From: Bacteroides bouchesdurhonensis
GTDB lineage: Bacteria > Bacteroidota > Bacteroidia > Bacteroidales > Bacteroidaceae
NCBI RefSeq assembly: GCF_900155865.1
Contig: NZ_LT707006.1
Coordinates: forward strand, 1,755,685-1,819,684
Direction of reading: 5' to 3'
DNA length: 64,000 bases
The notes below the pieces were generated by a model, which made no database searches, was not told the DNA's origin, and saw only the letters and a list, made by a program, of their open reading frames with translations. Shown here one piece after another: positions 1 through 10,502 of this stretch (its first letter is position 1; each line of letters opens with the position of its first letter). The translations under genes were made by a program, and so were the position numbers.

Positions 1-52
1 AAGAGGAATATTTTTGTTGAAAATGTCATAACTGAAAAAGAGATTTTTCTTT

Positions 53-60
53 TATCTTTG
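53..60 (+). promoter_or_regulatory. Bacteroides -7 promoter box for carbonic anhydrase
   Basis: TATCTTTG matches the Bacteroides sigma-ABfr -7 consensus TAnnTTTG and lies 35 bases before the start codon. No convincing -33 TTTG is seen at the usual spacing. Confidence 0.5.
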
Positions 61-94
61 TATGTCTACTTACCCTTAAATACTGATTAAAATT

Positions 95-637
95 ATGATT
101 GAAGAAATGTTAGCCTACAATAAACAGTTTGTAGAGAATGAGGGATATAAAGAGTATATAACCAATAAATATCCTGATAAGAAGATAGCGATTCTTTCTT
201 GTATGGATACCCGGCTGACTGCGTTACTTCCGGCTGCATTGGGTATAAAGAATGGAGATGTGAAAATGATTAAGAATGCCGGGGGTGTTATCTCTCATCC
301 CTTTGGTAGTGTCATTCGTAGTTTGTTGGTAGCAATCTATGAACTGGGGGTCGAAGAAATTATGGTAATTGCTCATTCCGATTGTGGTGCTTGTCATATG
401 CATAGTGAGGAAATGATTGAGAAGATGAAAGCTCGTGGAATCAATGCCGATTACATTGGTATGATGCGTTTTTGTGGGGTAGATTTTCATTCTTGGCTCG
501 ATGGCTTTGAAGATACAGAAAAGTCAGTGCGTGGGACGGTAGATTTTATAGTCCGTCATCCTTTGATTCCTTCAGATGTAAGAGTGCACGGATTTATCAT
601 TGACTCTACTACCGGGGAATTGTCGAGAATCATTTAA
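95..637 (+). CDS. Beta-class carbonic anhydrase
   Basis: A 180-residue cytosolic zinc enzyme that interconverts CO2 and bicarbonate. The zinc site and the Asp/Arg dyad are visible: SCMDTR gives Cys36, Asp38 and Arg40, and AHSDCGAC gives His94 and Cys97. The length suits the short, plant-type-like beta clade found in Firmicutes and Bacteroidetes. The start is the first ATG after a -7 box. It stands alone, and its 3' end overlaps a small opposite-strand gene by eight bases. In gut Bacteroides it probably supplies bicarbonate for carboxylations at limiting CO2; that is inference. Confidence 0.93.
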   Translation: MIEEMLAYNKQFVENEGYKEYITNKYPDKKIAILSCMDTRLTALLPAALGIKNGDVKMIKNAGGVISHPFGSVIRSLLVAIYELGVEEIMVIAHSDCGACHMHSEEMIEKMKARGINADYIGMMRFCGVDFHSWLDGFEDTEKSVRGTVDFIVRHPLIPSDVRVHGFIIDSTTGELSRII

Positions 638-842
638 TTCCTATTAGATCTTTAAAGGTATTTTGATAAAATAAATAAGGCAGCTTCACATTAGCTGCCT
701 TTATCTTTTTACGGTTGTATACTTTCTTTGACTGGTGCACTCTCTTATGACAGATAGGGTGACCGTACATCTCTATTTCAGCCTCTCGGCTGGCTTTACG
801 ATTTGCTTTAATGTAATCGTCTTGTGTAATTCGTTTTTTCAT
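630..842 (-). CDS. Small basic conserved-type hypothetical protein
   Basis: A 70-residue, Lys/Arg-rich protein starting MKKRITQDDY, with a His/Cys patch (YGHPICHKR) near residue 27. It looks like the short basic proteins often found in Bacteroides genomes; no function is recognised. Its last third crosses a strong hairpin (677-701), so the final residues may be a run-on past an ancestral stop. The opposite strand here has no competing gene. Confidence is moderate because of its size. Confidence 0.5.
   Translation of the reverse strand: MKKRITQDDYIKANRKASREAEIEMYGHPICHKRVHQSKKVYNRKKIKAANVKLPYLFYQNTFKDLIGIK
677..701. terminator. Bidirectional hairpin terminator
   Basis: AAGGCAGCT and AGCTGCCTT form a perfect nine-base stem with a seven-base loop. 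A T-rich tract follows on the plus strand and an AT-rich tract on the minus strand. It would end carbonic anhydrase transcription and lies inside the 3' end of the opposite small gene. Confidence 0.7.
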
Positions 843-986
843 GATTGATTTCTCTTTTCTTGATGCAAAGATACAATTTATTCTTCATTTAATAGAGGTA
901 TCCTCTGCCTTTTCATAGAGTAGGTAGTACTTTAACAATGGAAAATGAAAAACAAACTTTTATTTCTTATTACGATCGGTTTACAC

Positions 987-994
987 TATCTTTG
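987..994 (+). promoter_or_regulatory. -7 promoter box for nitroreductase operon
   Basis: TATCTTTG, a perfect TAnnTTTG, sits 15 bases before the first ATG. It probably drives the closely packed 1009-3213 gene run. Confidence 0.55.
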
Positions 995-1008
995 CATACA
1001 TTAATCAT

Positions 1009-1563
1009 ATGAAACCGCAAAATAATATGGAAAATTTCAGTGAATTGATAAAGAACCGCCGCAGTATGCGTAAGTTTACTGATGAAGAACTCACTCAGGA
1101 TCAGGTAGTAGCTTTGATGAAGGCAGCATTGATGGCACCCACATCCAAGCGTAGTAATAGTTGGCAGTTTGTTGTAGTAGATGATAAAGAGATATTGAAA
1201 GAATTGTCACATTGTAAAGAACAAGCTTCTGCTTTTATAGCTGATGCGGCTTTGGCGATTGTCGTGACAGCGGATCCATTGGCGAGCGATGTTTGGATTG
1301 AGGATGCTGCTATTGCTTCCATAATGATTCAACTACAGGCTGAAGATTTGGGATTGGGTAGTTGCTGGGTACAGGTTCGTGAGCGTTTCACTGCAACTGG
1401 AATGCCATCTGACGAATTTGTTCATGGAGTATTGGACATTCCTTTGCAACTTCAGGTTCTTTCTGTGATAGCCATCGGTTATAAAGGGATGGAGCGGAAA
1501 CCTTTCAATGAAGAGCATTTACAATGGGAAAAAATTCATATCAATAAGTTTGGGGGAAAATAA
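1009..1563 (+). CDS. Nitroreductase family protein
   Basis: A 184-residue flavoprotein of the nitroreductase superfamily. NRRSMRKFTDEEL near residue 17 is the characteristic FMN-phosphate binding segment, and MAPTSKRSNSWQFVVV is the following conserved helix/strand. Such enzymes use NAD(P)H to reduce nitro compounds, quinones or flavins; the substrate cannot be told. A second in-frame ATG at 1027 (MENFSEL) is an equally plausible start. It leads a run of co-directional genes, with the next gene three bases downstream. Confidence 0.88.
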   Translation: MKPQNNMENFSELIKNRRSMRKFTDEELTQDQVVALMKAALMAPTSKRSNSWQFVVVDDKEILKELSHCKEQASAFIADAALAIVVTADPLASDVWIEDAAIASIMIQLQAEDLGLGSCWVQVRERFTATGMPSDEFVHGVLDIPLQLQVLSVIAIGYKGMERKPFNEEHLQWEKIHINKFGGK

Positions 1564-1565
1564 AG

Positions 1566-1901
1566 ATGGCTACTGCAAAAGCAAATAATCACAAGGATAC
1601 TTATATGGCTACTGCCGTTTCTCTGATAGTCATTGGATTGCTTTTTTTGATCGATAAGTTAATTCATTTCGCTTCTATCGGGTTACCTTGGGTGATGAAT
1701 AAAGACAATCTACTGTTGTATGCTTCTATTTGTTTTTTGATTTTTAAACGGGATAAGTCAGTAGGATGTGTATTGTTGGCACTTTGGCTGGTTATGAATA
1801 TCGGATTAGTGATGTCATTGCTTGGTTCATTATCCGGTTATTTGTTACCGCTTGCATTACTATTGGTAGGAGGTATTTTATTGTTAGTTGCAAGACGATA
1901 A
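1566..1901 (+). CDS. Small inner-membrane protein
   Basis: A 111-residue protein with three or four hydrophobic stretches (from about residue 16, around 46-60, and two toward the C-terminus), a charged N-terminus and a C-terminal ARR. No family is recognised. It starts three bases after the nitroreductase and is followed 15 bases later by the DUF2520 gene, so it is probably co-transcribed. Confidence 0.75.
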   Translation: MATAKANNHKDTYMATAVSLIVIGLLFLIDKLIHFASIGLPWVMNKDNLLLYASICFLIFKRDKSVGCVLLALWLVMNIGLVMSLLGSLSGYLLPLALLLVGGILLLVARR

Positions 1902-1916
1902 TATGGAGAAATAAAG

Positions 1917-3213
<1,297 letters not shown>

Positions 3214-3286
3214 GAATGGAATATAAAACCAGTTTATAGTTAATAGAAATTTTATCTATAGTTATATTATTAATATTGAGATTGCT

Positions 3287-3868
3287 ATGCTTGATAACTT
3301 GAAGAAATATGATATTATATTGGCCTCTAATTCTCCCCGCCGAAAAGAATTGATGTCGGGCTTGGGTGTTGAGTATGTGGTGAGAACGTTACCTGATGTA
3401 GACGAATCATATCCTGACACATTAGTTGGAGGGGAAATTCCTGAATACATCTCGAGAGAAAAGGCTGATGCTTACCGATCTTTGATGAAGCCCAAAGAAT
3501 TATTGATTACAGCAGATACGATTGTCTGGTTGAATGGAAAAGTCCTTGGAAAACCGAATGGGCGAGAGGAAGCTATCAAAATGTTATGTGCTCTTTCGGG
3601 AAAGTTCCACCAGGTTTTTACAGGAGTCTGTTTGACTACAATAGATTGGCAGAAAAGTTTTACGGTTGTTTCTGATGTACAGTTTGATGATTTATCAGAC
3701 GAAGAAATTGAATATTATGTAGAACGTTATCAGCCGATGGATAAGGCGGGAGCATACGGGGTACAGGAATGGATTGGATATATAGGGGTTAAGTCTATCT
3801 CTGGGAGCTTTTTTAATATTATGGGGTTGCCCATACAGAAATTATATGTAGAGTTGAAAAAACTGTAA
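3287..3868 (+). CDS. maf: Maf family nucleotide pyrophosphatase
   Basis: A 193-residue protein with the Maf signature SNSPRRKELMSGLG (residues 14-27) and the catalytic-area motif ITADTIVWL. Maf enzymes hydrolyse non-canonical or modified nucleoside triphosphates (dTTP/UTP or m7GTP subfamilies) and have been linked to septum inhibition. The YceF/YhdE subfamily is not resolved here. It closes the 1009-3868 run, 73 bases after the KdsC gene. Confidence 0.92.
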   Translation: MLDNLKKYDIILASNSPRRKELMSGLGVEYVVRTLPDVDESYPDTLVGGEIPEYISREKADAYRSLMKPKELLITADTIVWLNGKVLGKPNGREEAIKMLCALSGKFHQVFTGVCLTTIDWQKSFTVVSDVQFDDLSDEEIEYYVERYQPMDKAGAYGVQEWIGYIGVKSISGSFFNIMGLPIQKLYVELKKL

Positions 3869-3989
3869 TATAGTTATAATGGATTGAGGTTTTCGGATTA
3901 TACGGACTTTAGAGTTTTATTGAAGTGTTTATTTTGATTCTTATTGGTTTTGAAGATTGGGAGAGCTAAAGAGATAATATATGCTGATA

Positions 3990-4029
3990 AATAATAGCCC
4001 AGAACTAAATAAAGATCTGAGCTATTATT
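3990..4029. terminator. Hairpin between convergent genes
   Basis: AATAATAGCCCAGA pairs with TCTGAGCTATTATT with one mismatch pair. It lies between the convergent maf and TPR genes and probably serves both strands. Confidence 0.5.
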
Positions 4030-4060
4030 GGTTATTACGGCATTTCGTTGTTTGCGGTAA

Positions 4061-6268
4061 TTATAATAAATCCAACATTAAAGGTATATCTTCTTCTCGA
4101 ATACCCTGTTTGAGAAGAGGTCCTTCGTCTTTGTGAAACATTTCCAAAAATTGTTCCCTGCTGTTACTTATAGTGATTGCTTTTCCGTAAAAGATGGCAG
4201 CTTTTTGAATGTCTCCCATTACCCAGGCAACGTGTCCGGCATTCATGAAGTCAATAGCCAATGGCTTATGGTCTATAATTTTTTCGTAGTATTTTATAGC
4301 TTGTTCATATTTCAATCCAATAAATGAACACCAGCCGATACCACGCCATGCCCTGATGCTATTATTTTCCATGAAATCCAATTTAAAGAAATAGTTTAAT
4401 GCCTCTTCATTTAATCCAAGTTCGGTGAGGCAGCTACCAATATAGAACGTTACATTAGTATCATTCGGAGCTACTTCTTCTACCTTTTTATAATAAGTCA
4501 GTGCTGTTTGATAATTTCGGTTCAGGCGATAGCAGGTCGCCAGATGACGATTGGTCCAAATATTATCTGGTTTTAATGTATCCGCTTTCAGATAAGCATC
4601 GATCGCAGCTGCATATTTTCTTTGCTTTTGAAAGGCAAATCCAAGCTTCTGATAGCATTCCGCAGCATTCTCGTTTAAAGCTTCAATAGCTTCCAGTTCT
4701 TCATAAATCTCAATTGCTTCATTCCAACGTTCTTTTTTTATGTAGAAATCGGCAATTGGAAATAATATTTCGTCCCAATAGAGTACATTTTTGAGTGCGG
4801 GAATATGGTGCAGATCGAGTTTTTCTTTAAATATATCCCTGAACTCATGACGTCGTACACTGAGTTTAAAAAAACGATATAAATCATGCAAATATTGGTT
4901 GCTCACAGTTCCCGGTCTTTCGAAGAACTTTTTCAGTGTATCTGCATTCGACTTGTCTGTCAATTCTGCTACCTGCTGCTCATTAAGTTGGCTTAACATC
5001 ATGTCTTGCTGTGACTTGGGCAACTGTTGGATAGTAAAGAAGAGCGAGTATTTATCGCTATTGCTAAAAAATCCCGATTGAAGCAGTATATCTAACAAGC
5101 TATTTTTTTCGTTTGTTTTTGATTCCAACATATTATGTACGTCGGATTGTTGCTTAGTGAAAGGATAAAACCAATTATGTACTTCCCGGAAAAACGGATA
5201 ACTTTTTAGACCGGCAAAAGTACTCATATATACATCGGCACCTTCCAACTGCAATTCGTTCATTTCACGCAGCTTGTCACCTAAACCGGATTTCTCAATG
5301 GCTTCTTCCCAATCCGGATTCTTATCATTGTTTTCTTCTTCATTTTCTTCAATGCCAAAACGTGTATCTCGCATAGACGAAGCATTTTTCAACATTTCGG
5401 GAATAATCTCTTCTCTCATTTTTTTATCTATCTTCTCTGTTTCCTGGCAAAGTAACATTTGCTGGTAGATACGAGCGACATCTTTTTGGAAAATAGGATC
5501 TTCTGCGATGAGATCTACTCTTTTGAGTAAATCAGTATAGAGGTTAAGACGATTCCTGTGAATATGGAAGATAATAACAAGACTCACCAATGCTCGTTGT
5601 CTCACATTGATATTCGGATGTATGTATGCATCCAGGAGCCACATGATTTTACGTAAATCGAAACATTCCATCAGACTAAGCATGATTGCGCTGATAAATA
5701 AACACAAATCATCTACCGATAGTTGTTCCGAAGCAAGCATGGCTTTTGCATCCTCTTCTTCCTGTGAATTCCATGAACTGTTTGTCCAGCCTTTCAGGAA
5801 AAGAGATTTGAGGGTATCTTCATGGCGTTTCATAACTTCAAGTGTTTTTGCCTCGGATAGAAGTCCGCTTACTGCCAGATCGTCATTGAATGATTCCAAT
5901 ATATGTAACAGCTTTTTAAGATCATAAGCTGCCAGCCCATCCGTACGGGGAGTCCGGCGTACCTCATGATAATATCTTGAAGAAGCATTATCCAACATCA
6001 GCAAGCGTGACTGATCGGCAATACTCCACGTATCCGCTAGAAGTTTACGATATACATTCCAACGTTCAGGGTCATTGACGCCTTGGCGCATATAGTCTAG
6101 CATATATTTGTAAGAAGTCTGAAGCTGTTCCAGCTGTGTCCGTAAATTCCAATCGGGACATTGCCAGAGTAAAGACTCTAACTGCATCAATGCTTCTTTG
6201 AGTCTTTGATCTTCAAGAAGGGTACGTATATATGCGTATTGTTCATTAATTGTTTTTTCGTTCATCAT
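4061..6268 (-). CDS. Large TPR-repeat protein
   Basis: A 735-residue protein with no signal peptide, so probably cytoplasmic. The N-terminal two thirds is alpha-helical without a recognised domain. From about residue 500 there are consecutive tetratricopeptide repeats (for example the segments around EAIEIYEELEAIEALNENA, AAIDAYLKADTLKPDN and ALTYYKKVEEVAPNDT). TPRs mediate protein-protein contacts; no partner is evident. Acidic stretches (NEEENNDKNPDWEE) occur near residue 310. It is a single-gene unit on the minus strand. Confidence 0.8.
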   Translation of the reverse strand: MMNEKTINEQYAYIRTLLEDQRLKEALMQLESLLWQCPDWNLRTQLEQLQTSYKYMLDYMRQGVNDPERWNVYRKLLADTWSIADQSRLLMLDNASSRYYHEVRRTPRTDGLAAYDLKKLLHILESFNDDLAVSGLLSEAKTLEVMKRHEDTLKSLFLKGWTNSSWNSQEEEDAKAMLASEQLSVDDLCLFISAIMLSLMECFDLRKIMWLLDAYIHPNINVRQRALVSLVIIFHIHRNRLNLYTDLLKRVDLIAEDPIFQKDVARIYQQMLLCQETEKIDKKMREEIIPEMLKNASSMRDTRFGIEENEEENNDKNPDWEEAIEKSGLGDKLREMNELQLEGADVYMSTFAGLKSYPFFREVHNWFYPFTKQQSDVHNMLESKTNEKNSLLDILLQSGFFSNSDKYSLFFTIQQLPKSQQDMMLSQLNEQQVAELTDKSNADTLKKFFERPGTVSNQYLHDLYRFFKLSVRRHEFRDIFKEKLDLHHIPALKNVLYWDEILFPIADFYIKKERWNEAIEIYEELEAIEALNENAAECYQKLGFAFQKQRKYAAAIDAYLKADTLKPDNIWTNRHLATCYRLNRNYQTALTYYKKVEEVAPNDTNVTFYIGSCLTELGLNEEALNYFFKLDFMENNSIRAWRGIGWCSFIGLKYEQAIKYYEKIIDHKPLAIDFMNAGHVAWVMGDIQKAAIFYGKAITISNSREQFLEMFHKDEGPLLKQGIREEDIPLMLDLL

Positions 6269-6353
6269 TGTTCAACTATTTATTTCAGTATATGAATAAA
6301 TACTGTTTATTCTATAACAAAAAGAATGCCAAAAAGGATATGAAAGTAAGTTT

Positions 6354-7397
6354 CTAAAATCTGACTTGTACTTGTGTTTGTATCAGATTGGAGTTTTTAA
6401 GTCCATTTCCTTTTTTGTCGCAGAAAGTATATTGTGCTTGCAGACGGCATCTGGGATAAAACCAATATTGTAGCCCTGCAATATAATTATTTTGTTTAAA
6501 ATCAGCCGCTTTGTTCGGGTTGAAATAATCGAAAGAAGCAATAAAATCAAAGTTACGCACTAATTGCAGACTTCCTGTTGCATAGAATCCTTCACTTTTT
6601 ACATTGCGGTCTTTTCCTGCCAGATATTCAGAACGGAGACTGATTTTCGAAGATGTGAATACACCTCCTATACTCCAACGTTTCTTTGCATAATTTTCTC
6701 CGGATTTGATCCCTGTAAATTCTGAGTCGGCTATGGCATGTCCCGTTCCCCGAATAAACGAACCTCCGACTGATAACCATTTTAGCGGATAAATCATAAG
6801 ATTGCCAACAATATCTTTCTGACTATTTTTATCTTTAGTATTCATTCCCTGCCCATTTATTACAGCTGCTTTATACTGTAAAAAGCCATTAAAAAGTTTT
6901 CCATGAAGCATCAAGCCCATATCCCGTCCGGAGGTCATGCCATAGCATTTATCACTACCACTTACTCCTGCCAGATAACATACAGATTGTGAATAGCAAT
7001 AAATTAATTCAACGGATGTAGGAGATAATTCATTCTCAATGGTATAAGGAATTTTAAATTCTCCAATACGTGCAGTAAGCCCATTAAATAACTTATAATC
7101 TGTATATATCTCCAGTAACATGCCGCTATTATAGAAATCGTACATAAAGTCACAAGTCCATCGATCGGTAATTTTACCGTGAGCCATAAAGATGATACGC
7201 TTAATGTCGAATGTATTATCTGGTTTGACAGCATCATCATATGTGTAGCCGAGCTGGGCATAACCTGCAAGACTGATTCGTTCTTTCAAAGTATTGACGA
7301 CCTGATTGAGCGTTTTGTTTTCCTGAGCGATAAGGGTACTATGCATACTTAGTATACTTAGTACGATGATTAGGAACTGTAGAATTGTCTTTTGCAT
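6354..7397 (-). CDS. OprO/OprP-like outer-membrane porin
   Basis: A 347-residue protein with a signal peptide (ends ...STLIAQ, about residue 25) and the repeated amphipathic strands of a beta-barrel, ending in an aromatic residue (VQVRF), typical of outer-membrane insertion. Early features (YAQLGYTYDD, DIKRIIFMAHGKI, then the AKIPY-like EFKIPY) fit the phosphate-selective porin O/P family. It starts 10 bases downstream of a solute-binding lipoprotein gene, so the two probably handle the same substrate. Confidence 0.85.
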   Translation of the reverse strand: MQKTILQFLIIVLSILSMHSTLIAQENKTLNQVVNTLKERISLAGYAQLGYTYDDAVKPDNTFDIKRIIFMAHGKITDRWTCDFMYDFYNSGMLLEIYTDYKLFNGLTARIGEFKIPYTIENELSPTSVELIYCYSQSVCYLAGVSGSDKCYGMTSGRDMGLMLHGKLFNGFLQYKAAVINGQGMNTKDKNSQKDIVGNLMIYPLKWLSVGGSFIRGTGHAIADSEFTGIKSGENYAKKRWSIGGVFTSSKISLRSEYLAGKDRNVKSEGFYATGSLQLVRNFDFIASFDYFNPNKAADFKQNNYIAGLQYWFYPRCRLQAQYTFCDKKGNGLKNSNLIQTQVQVRF

Positions 7398-7407
7398 GAG
7401 TCGTTAT

Positions 7408-8376
7408 TTATTGCATAGTGATTAGTTCGGAGGGAATATATGTTGTGTCTATTAGATTATTTTCTACATATGATTTAGGTATGCGATGGTTCGTTTTTAA
7501 CCAATTTACGGCTTTCTCTATTGCTTCCGGTGAGGGTCGTGTCGCTTTTTTGTAAGCGGGAAGTGCAATTAATCCAGTCAGATTTTCTGGGACACCTATT
7601 TCTACTAACACTTGTGCCCATTCTTTTTGCGGATGGGTTTTAATATAGTCTATACCGAGGTTGTAACCTGTAATAAGTAATTCGATTTCTCTTCTTTTTT
7701 CATTCAGGGCTTTTAGGGAAAAAGCGGTAACAGTAAAGTCAATATCTAATTCCCGGGTGCTAACTAAAGAACGGTGTCCATTATCCATCGCAAGAGAGGC
7801 GGCAGGATCGGGTAGAAAGGAAGCGTCTAGCTGACTAAAGTCTAACATTTGCAAACGTAGAGGAATTTGTCCTATTTCCGGCTTGTTTATTTCTGAAGAT
7901 TTTATTCCAGCTTTATCTAATAATAAATCGGTTGCATATTCAATAATTGTATTTCGCGATACACCAATATTTTTCTCTTTGAGTTGTTTTAATTGGTTGA
8001 TATTACTTTCTTTAGAGACGATAAAGCAAAAATAACTGTCGTTTTTCTGAATCAGTTTTAGATTGGTATGATAGTTGGCTTGCAATATTACAGCACTTGG
8101 ATAATCAGTAATAATACCGTCTACCTGATGAATCTGAAATGCAGCGTCTCGACCGTTGGCAGAATAAAAAGGAAAGATCGTTAATTTTAATCCTAACGAG
8201 TCGTAGATACCTTGTTTTTGAGCGATGTAATAAGGTAATCCTTCTAAAGTTGGCATCACTCCTAATGTGAGCGGTTGTAGCTCGGATGAAGGCAGAAAGA
8301 AACTTTCTCCTTTTTTTCTCTGGCAAGAATAAAGGAAAGAAAGTAAGATACAGAACATGAGTATCAGCTTTTTCAT
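7408..8376 (-). CDS. NMT1/SsuA-type solute-binding lipoprotein
   Basis: A 322-residue periplasmic-binding protein with a lipoprotein signal (LLSFLYSC, Cys about 18). TLGVMPTLEGLPYYIAQKQGIYDSLGL is typical of the NMT1/ThiY/TauA fold that binds sulfonates, pyrimidine precursors and similar ligands. No ABC permease or ATPase gene is adjacent, which is unusual; only a porin follows. The ligand cannot be named. Confidence 0.83.
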   Translation of the reverse strand: MKKLILMFCILLSFLYSCQRKKGESFFLPSSELQPLTLGVMPTLEGLPYYIAQKQGIYDSLGLKLTIFPFYSANGRDAAFQIHQVDGIITDYPSAVILQANYHTNLKLIQKNDSYFCFIVSKESNINQLKQLKEKNIGVSRNTIIEYATDLLLDKAGIKSSEINKPEIGQIPLRLQMLDFSQLDASFLPDPAASLAMDNGHRSLVSTRELDIDFTVTAFSLKALNEKRREIELLITGYNLGIDYIKTHPQKEWAQVLVEIGVPENLTGLIALPAYKKATRPSPEAIEKAVNWLKTNHRIPKSYVENNLIDTTYIPSELITMQ

Positions 8377-8394
8377 ACCTTAATATTTATAATG

Positions 8395-8426
8395 AAGGGC
8401 AATTCTTTTCACAAAGAACTGCCCTT
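8395..8426 (-). terminator. pgk terminator hairpin
   Basis: AAGGGCAATTCTTT pairs with AAAGAACTGCCCTT (one mismatch) just after the pgk stop codon in the minus direction, with AT-rich sequence following. Confidence 0.65.
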
Positions 8427-8471
8427 TACAATCTATATTTTAGATTTTAACACTATTTCCACTAATTGGAC

Positions 8472-9731
8472 TTATTCTTTGATAGCAGCAATACCCGGAA
8501 GAACTTTTCCTTCGATTGCTTCGAGCAATGCCCCGCCACCAGTAGAAACGTAAGATACACCGTCGGCCAAACCGAACTTGTTTACACAAGCTACTGAGTC
8601 GCCACCACCTACAAGTGAGAATGCACCGTTCTTAGTTGCTTCTACGATCGCTTCACCTACTGTGCGTGAACCATGCGTAAAATTGTCGAATTCGAATACA
8701 CCTGTAGGACCGTTCCAAAGAATAGTCTTAGATTGTTTGATAACGTTAGCGAAGATTTCTTCAGTCTTAGGACCAATATCAAGACCTTCCCATCCGTCAG
8801 GAATTTCATTAACAGGACAGAACTGAGTATTCGCGTCGTTAGAGAAAGCGTCAGCAATCTTGGCATCTACAGCCAATACTAGGTTTACACCTTTTTCTTT
8901 AGCCTTCTTTACCAGTTCCAAAGCGAGGTCAAGTTTGTCATCTTCACAAATAGAGATACCAATCTTACCACCCATTGCTTTAGTAAATGTATAAGTCATA
9001 CCACCTGCAATGATCAGATTGTCTACCTTGTTCAACAAGTTTTCGATAATTTCGATCTTTGAAGAAACCTTAGAACCACCCATGATAGCTGTGAACGGAC
9101 GTTTGATGTCATTCAATACCTTATCAACAGCTTTCACTTCTTTTTCCATCAGGTAACCGAACATCTTATTATCTGCATCGAAGTATTTAGCGATCAACGC
9201 TGTAGAGGCATGAGCACGATGAGCAGTACCGAATGCGTCATTTACATAACAATCAGCATAGGAAGCCAGTTTCTTCGTAAATTCTTTCTGACTTTCTTTT
9301 ACAACTTTTTTAGCAGCAGCTTTTTCTTCGTCTGTTGCATCTTCTGCCAAACCTCTTGGCTTGCCTTCTTCCTCAGCATAGAAACGGAGGTTTTCGAGAA
9401 GCAGAACTTCGCCCGGTTGTAATGCAGCAGCCTTCACAGCAGCTTCTTCGCCCATGCAGTCATTAGCAAACTGAACTTCAACGCCCAGTAATTCTGACAG
9501 ATGTTTGATGATATGTTTTAAAGAGAATTTATCGGCAACGCCTTTCGGACGTCCCAAGTGAGAACCGATGATAATACTACCGCCGTCTGCCAGGATCTTC
9601 TTTAAAGTAGGAAGAGCTGCACGCATACGAGTGTCATCTGTAATGTTGAAGTTTTCGTCCAGAGGTACATTGAAGTCCACGCGAACAAATGCCTTTTTAC
9701 CGGCAAAATTGAATTTGTCAATTGTCTGCAT
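8472..9731 (-). CDS. pgk: Phosphoglycerate kinase
   Basis: A 419-residue glycolytic enzyme converting 1,3-bisphosphoglycerate and ADP to 3-phosphoglycerate and ATP in the cytoplasm. [10 protein letters not shown] and GSHLGRPKG near the N-terminus bind substrate, and [10 protein letters not shown] near the C-terminus is the nucleotide/catalytic glycine-rich segment. Full length for the family. The coding strand uses codons typical of highly expressed genes. It is monocistronic with its own promoter and terminator. Confidence 0.98.
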   Translation of the reverse strand: MQTIDKFNFAGKKAFVRVDFNVPLDENFNITDDTRMRAALPTLKKILADGGSIIIGSHLGRPKGVADKFSLKHIIKHLSELLGVEVQFANDCMGEEAAVKAAALQPGEVLLLENLRFYAEEEGKPRGLAEDATDEEKAAAKKVVKESQKEFTKKLASYADCYVNDAFGTAHRAHASTALIAKYFDADNKMFGYLMEKEVKAVDKVLNDIKRPFTAIMGGSKVSSKIEIIENLLNKVDNLIIAGGMTYTFTKAMGGKIGISICEDDKLDLALELVKKAKEKGVNLVLAVDAKIADAFSNDANTQFCPVNEIPDGWEGLDIGPKTEEIFANVIKQSKTILWNGPTGVFEFDNFTHGSRTVGEAIVEATKNGAFSLVGGGDSVACVNKFGLADGVSYVSTGGGALLEAIEGKVLPGIAAIKE

Positions 9732-9785
9732 AATACTCTATTTTATTTTAAAAGTGTTTAAGTCCATCATTTTTTTGATTGACCG

Positions 9786-9793
9786 CAAAGTTA
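9786..9793 (-). promoter_or_regulatory. -7 promoter box for pgk
   Basis: Read on the minus strand this is TAACTTTG (TAnnTTTG), 55 bases before the pgk ATG. Confidence 0.55.
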
Positions 9794-9824
9794 CTATTTA
9801 TTTCCGTTCCTTACTATTAAATCG

Positions 9825-10502
9825 TTATTTATTCTTGGCTTTTGATGCCTCTTTTGCAACTTTATAGGTGTTACAGAAATATTTGCACATCATTTGTAAA
9901 CCGCAGGTGTCACATTTAGGAGTTCGTGCCTGACAAACATAACGACCGTGAAGGATAAGCCAATGATGAGCTTTTGCTACTAAATTTTCCGGAATATTTT
10001 TCATTAATTCTTTTTCAACACTGAACGGAGTTGTACAACTATCGGGTACCAGTCCAATCCGATGGCTGACACGGAATACATGTGTATCTACTGCCATTGC
10101 CGCTTTGTTGAATACAACCGATTGAATAACATTTGCCGTCTTTCTTCCTACTCCGGGTAATTTTATCAGATCTTCCAGATTATCAGGTACTTCACTGTTG
10201 AAGTCCTTTACTAGCATTTTCGCCATGCCAACTAGATGTTTGGCTTTATTGTTTGGATAAGAAACGCTTCGGATATATTCGAAAACCACTTCCGGTGTAG
10301 TTTCGGCAAGTATCTCCGGAGTTGGGAAATCTTTGTATAGTGGTGGGGTAATCATATTCACCCGTTTATCTGTGCATTGTGCAGAGAGGATGACTGCAAT
10401 CAGTAACTCATAAGGATTTTTGTAATGTAGTTCCGTTTCGGCTACCGGCATATTTTCCTGAAACCAGGCAATAACCTTTTCATAACGTTCTGTTTTTCTC
10501 AT
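9825..10502 (-). CDS. nth: Endonuclease III, DNA glycosylase/AP lyase
   Basis: A 225-residue base-excision repair enzyme removing oxidised pyrimidines. The helix-hairpin-helix LPGVGRKTANV carries the catalytic Lys, followed by the catalytic Asp in VDTHVFRVS. The C-terminal [4Fe-4S] ligands C-x6-C-x2-C-x5-C are intact (CQARTPKCDTCGLQMMC). The start overlaps the MFS gene end by four bases, so the pair is translationally coupled. Confidence 0.96.
   Translation of the reverse strand: MRKTERYEKVIAWFQENMPVAETELHYKNPYELLIAVILSAQCTDKRVNMITPPLYKDFPTPEILAETTPEVVFEYIRSVSYPNNKAKHLVGMAKMLVKDFNSEVPDNLEDLIKLPGVGRKTANVIQSVVFNKAAMAVDTHVFRVSHRIGLVPDSCTTPFSVEKELMKNIPENLVAKAHHWLILHGRYVCQARTPKCDTCGLQMMCKYFCNTYKVAKEASKAKNK

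Noticed and set aside
9210..9422. Phe/Ser-rich plus-strand frame opposite pgk
   Set aside because: Antisense shadow of a highly conserved gene; several similar frames opposite pgk, GH13 and aldolase were dropped for the same reason.
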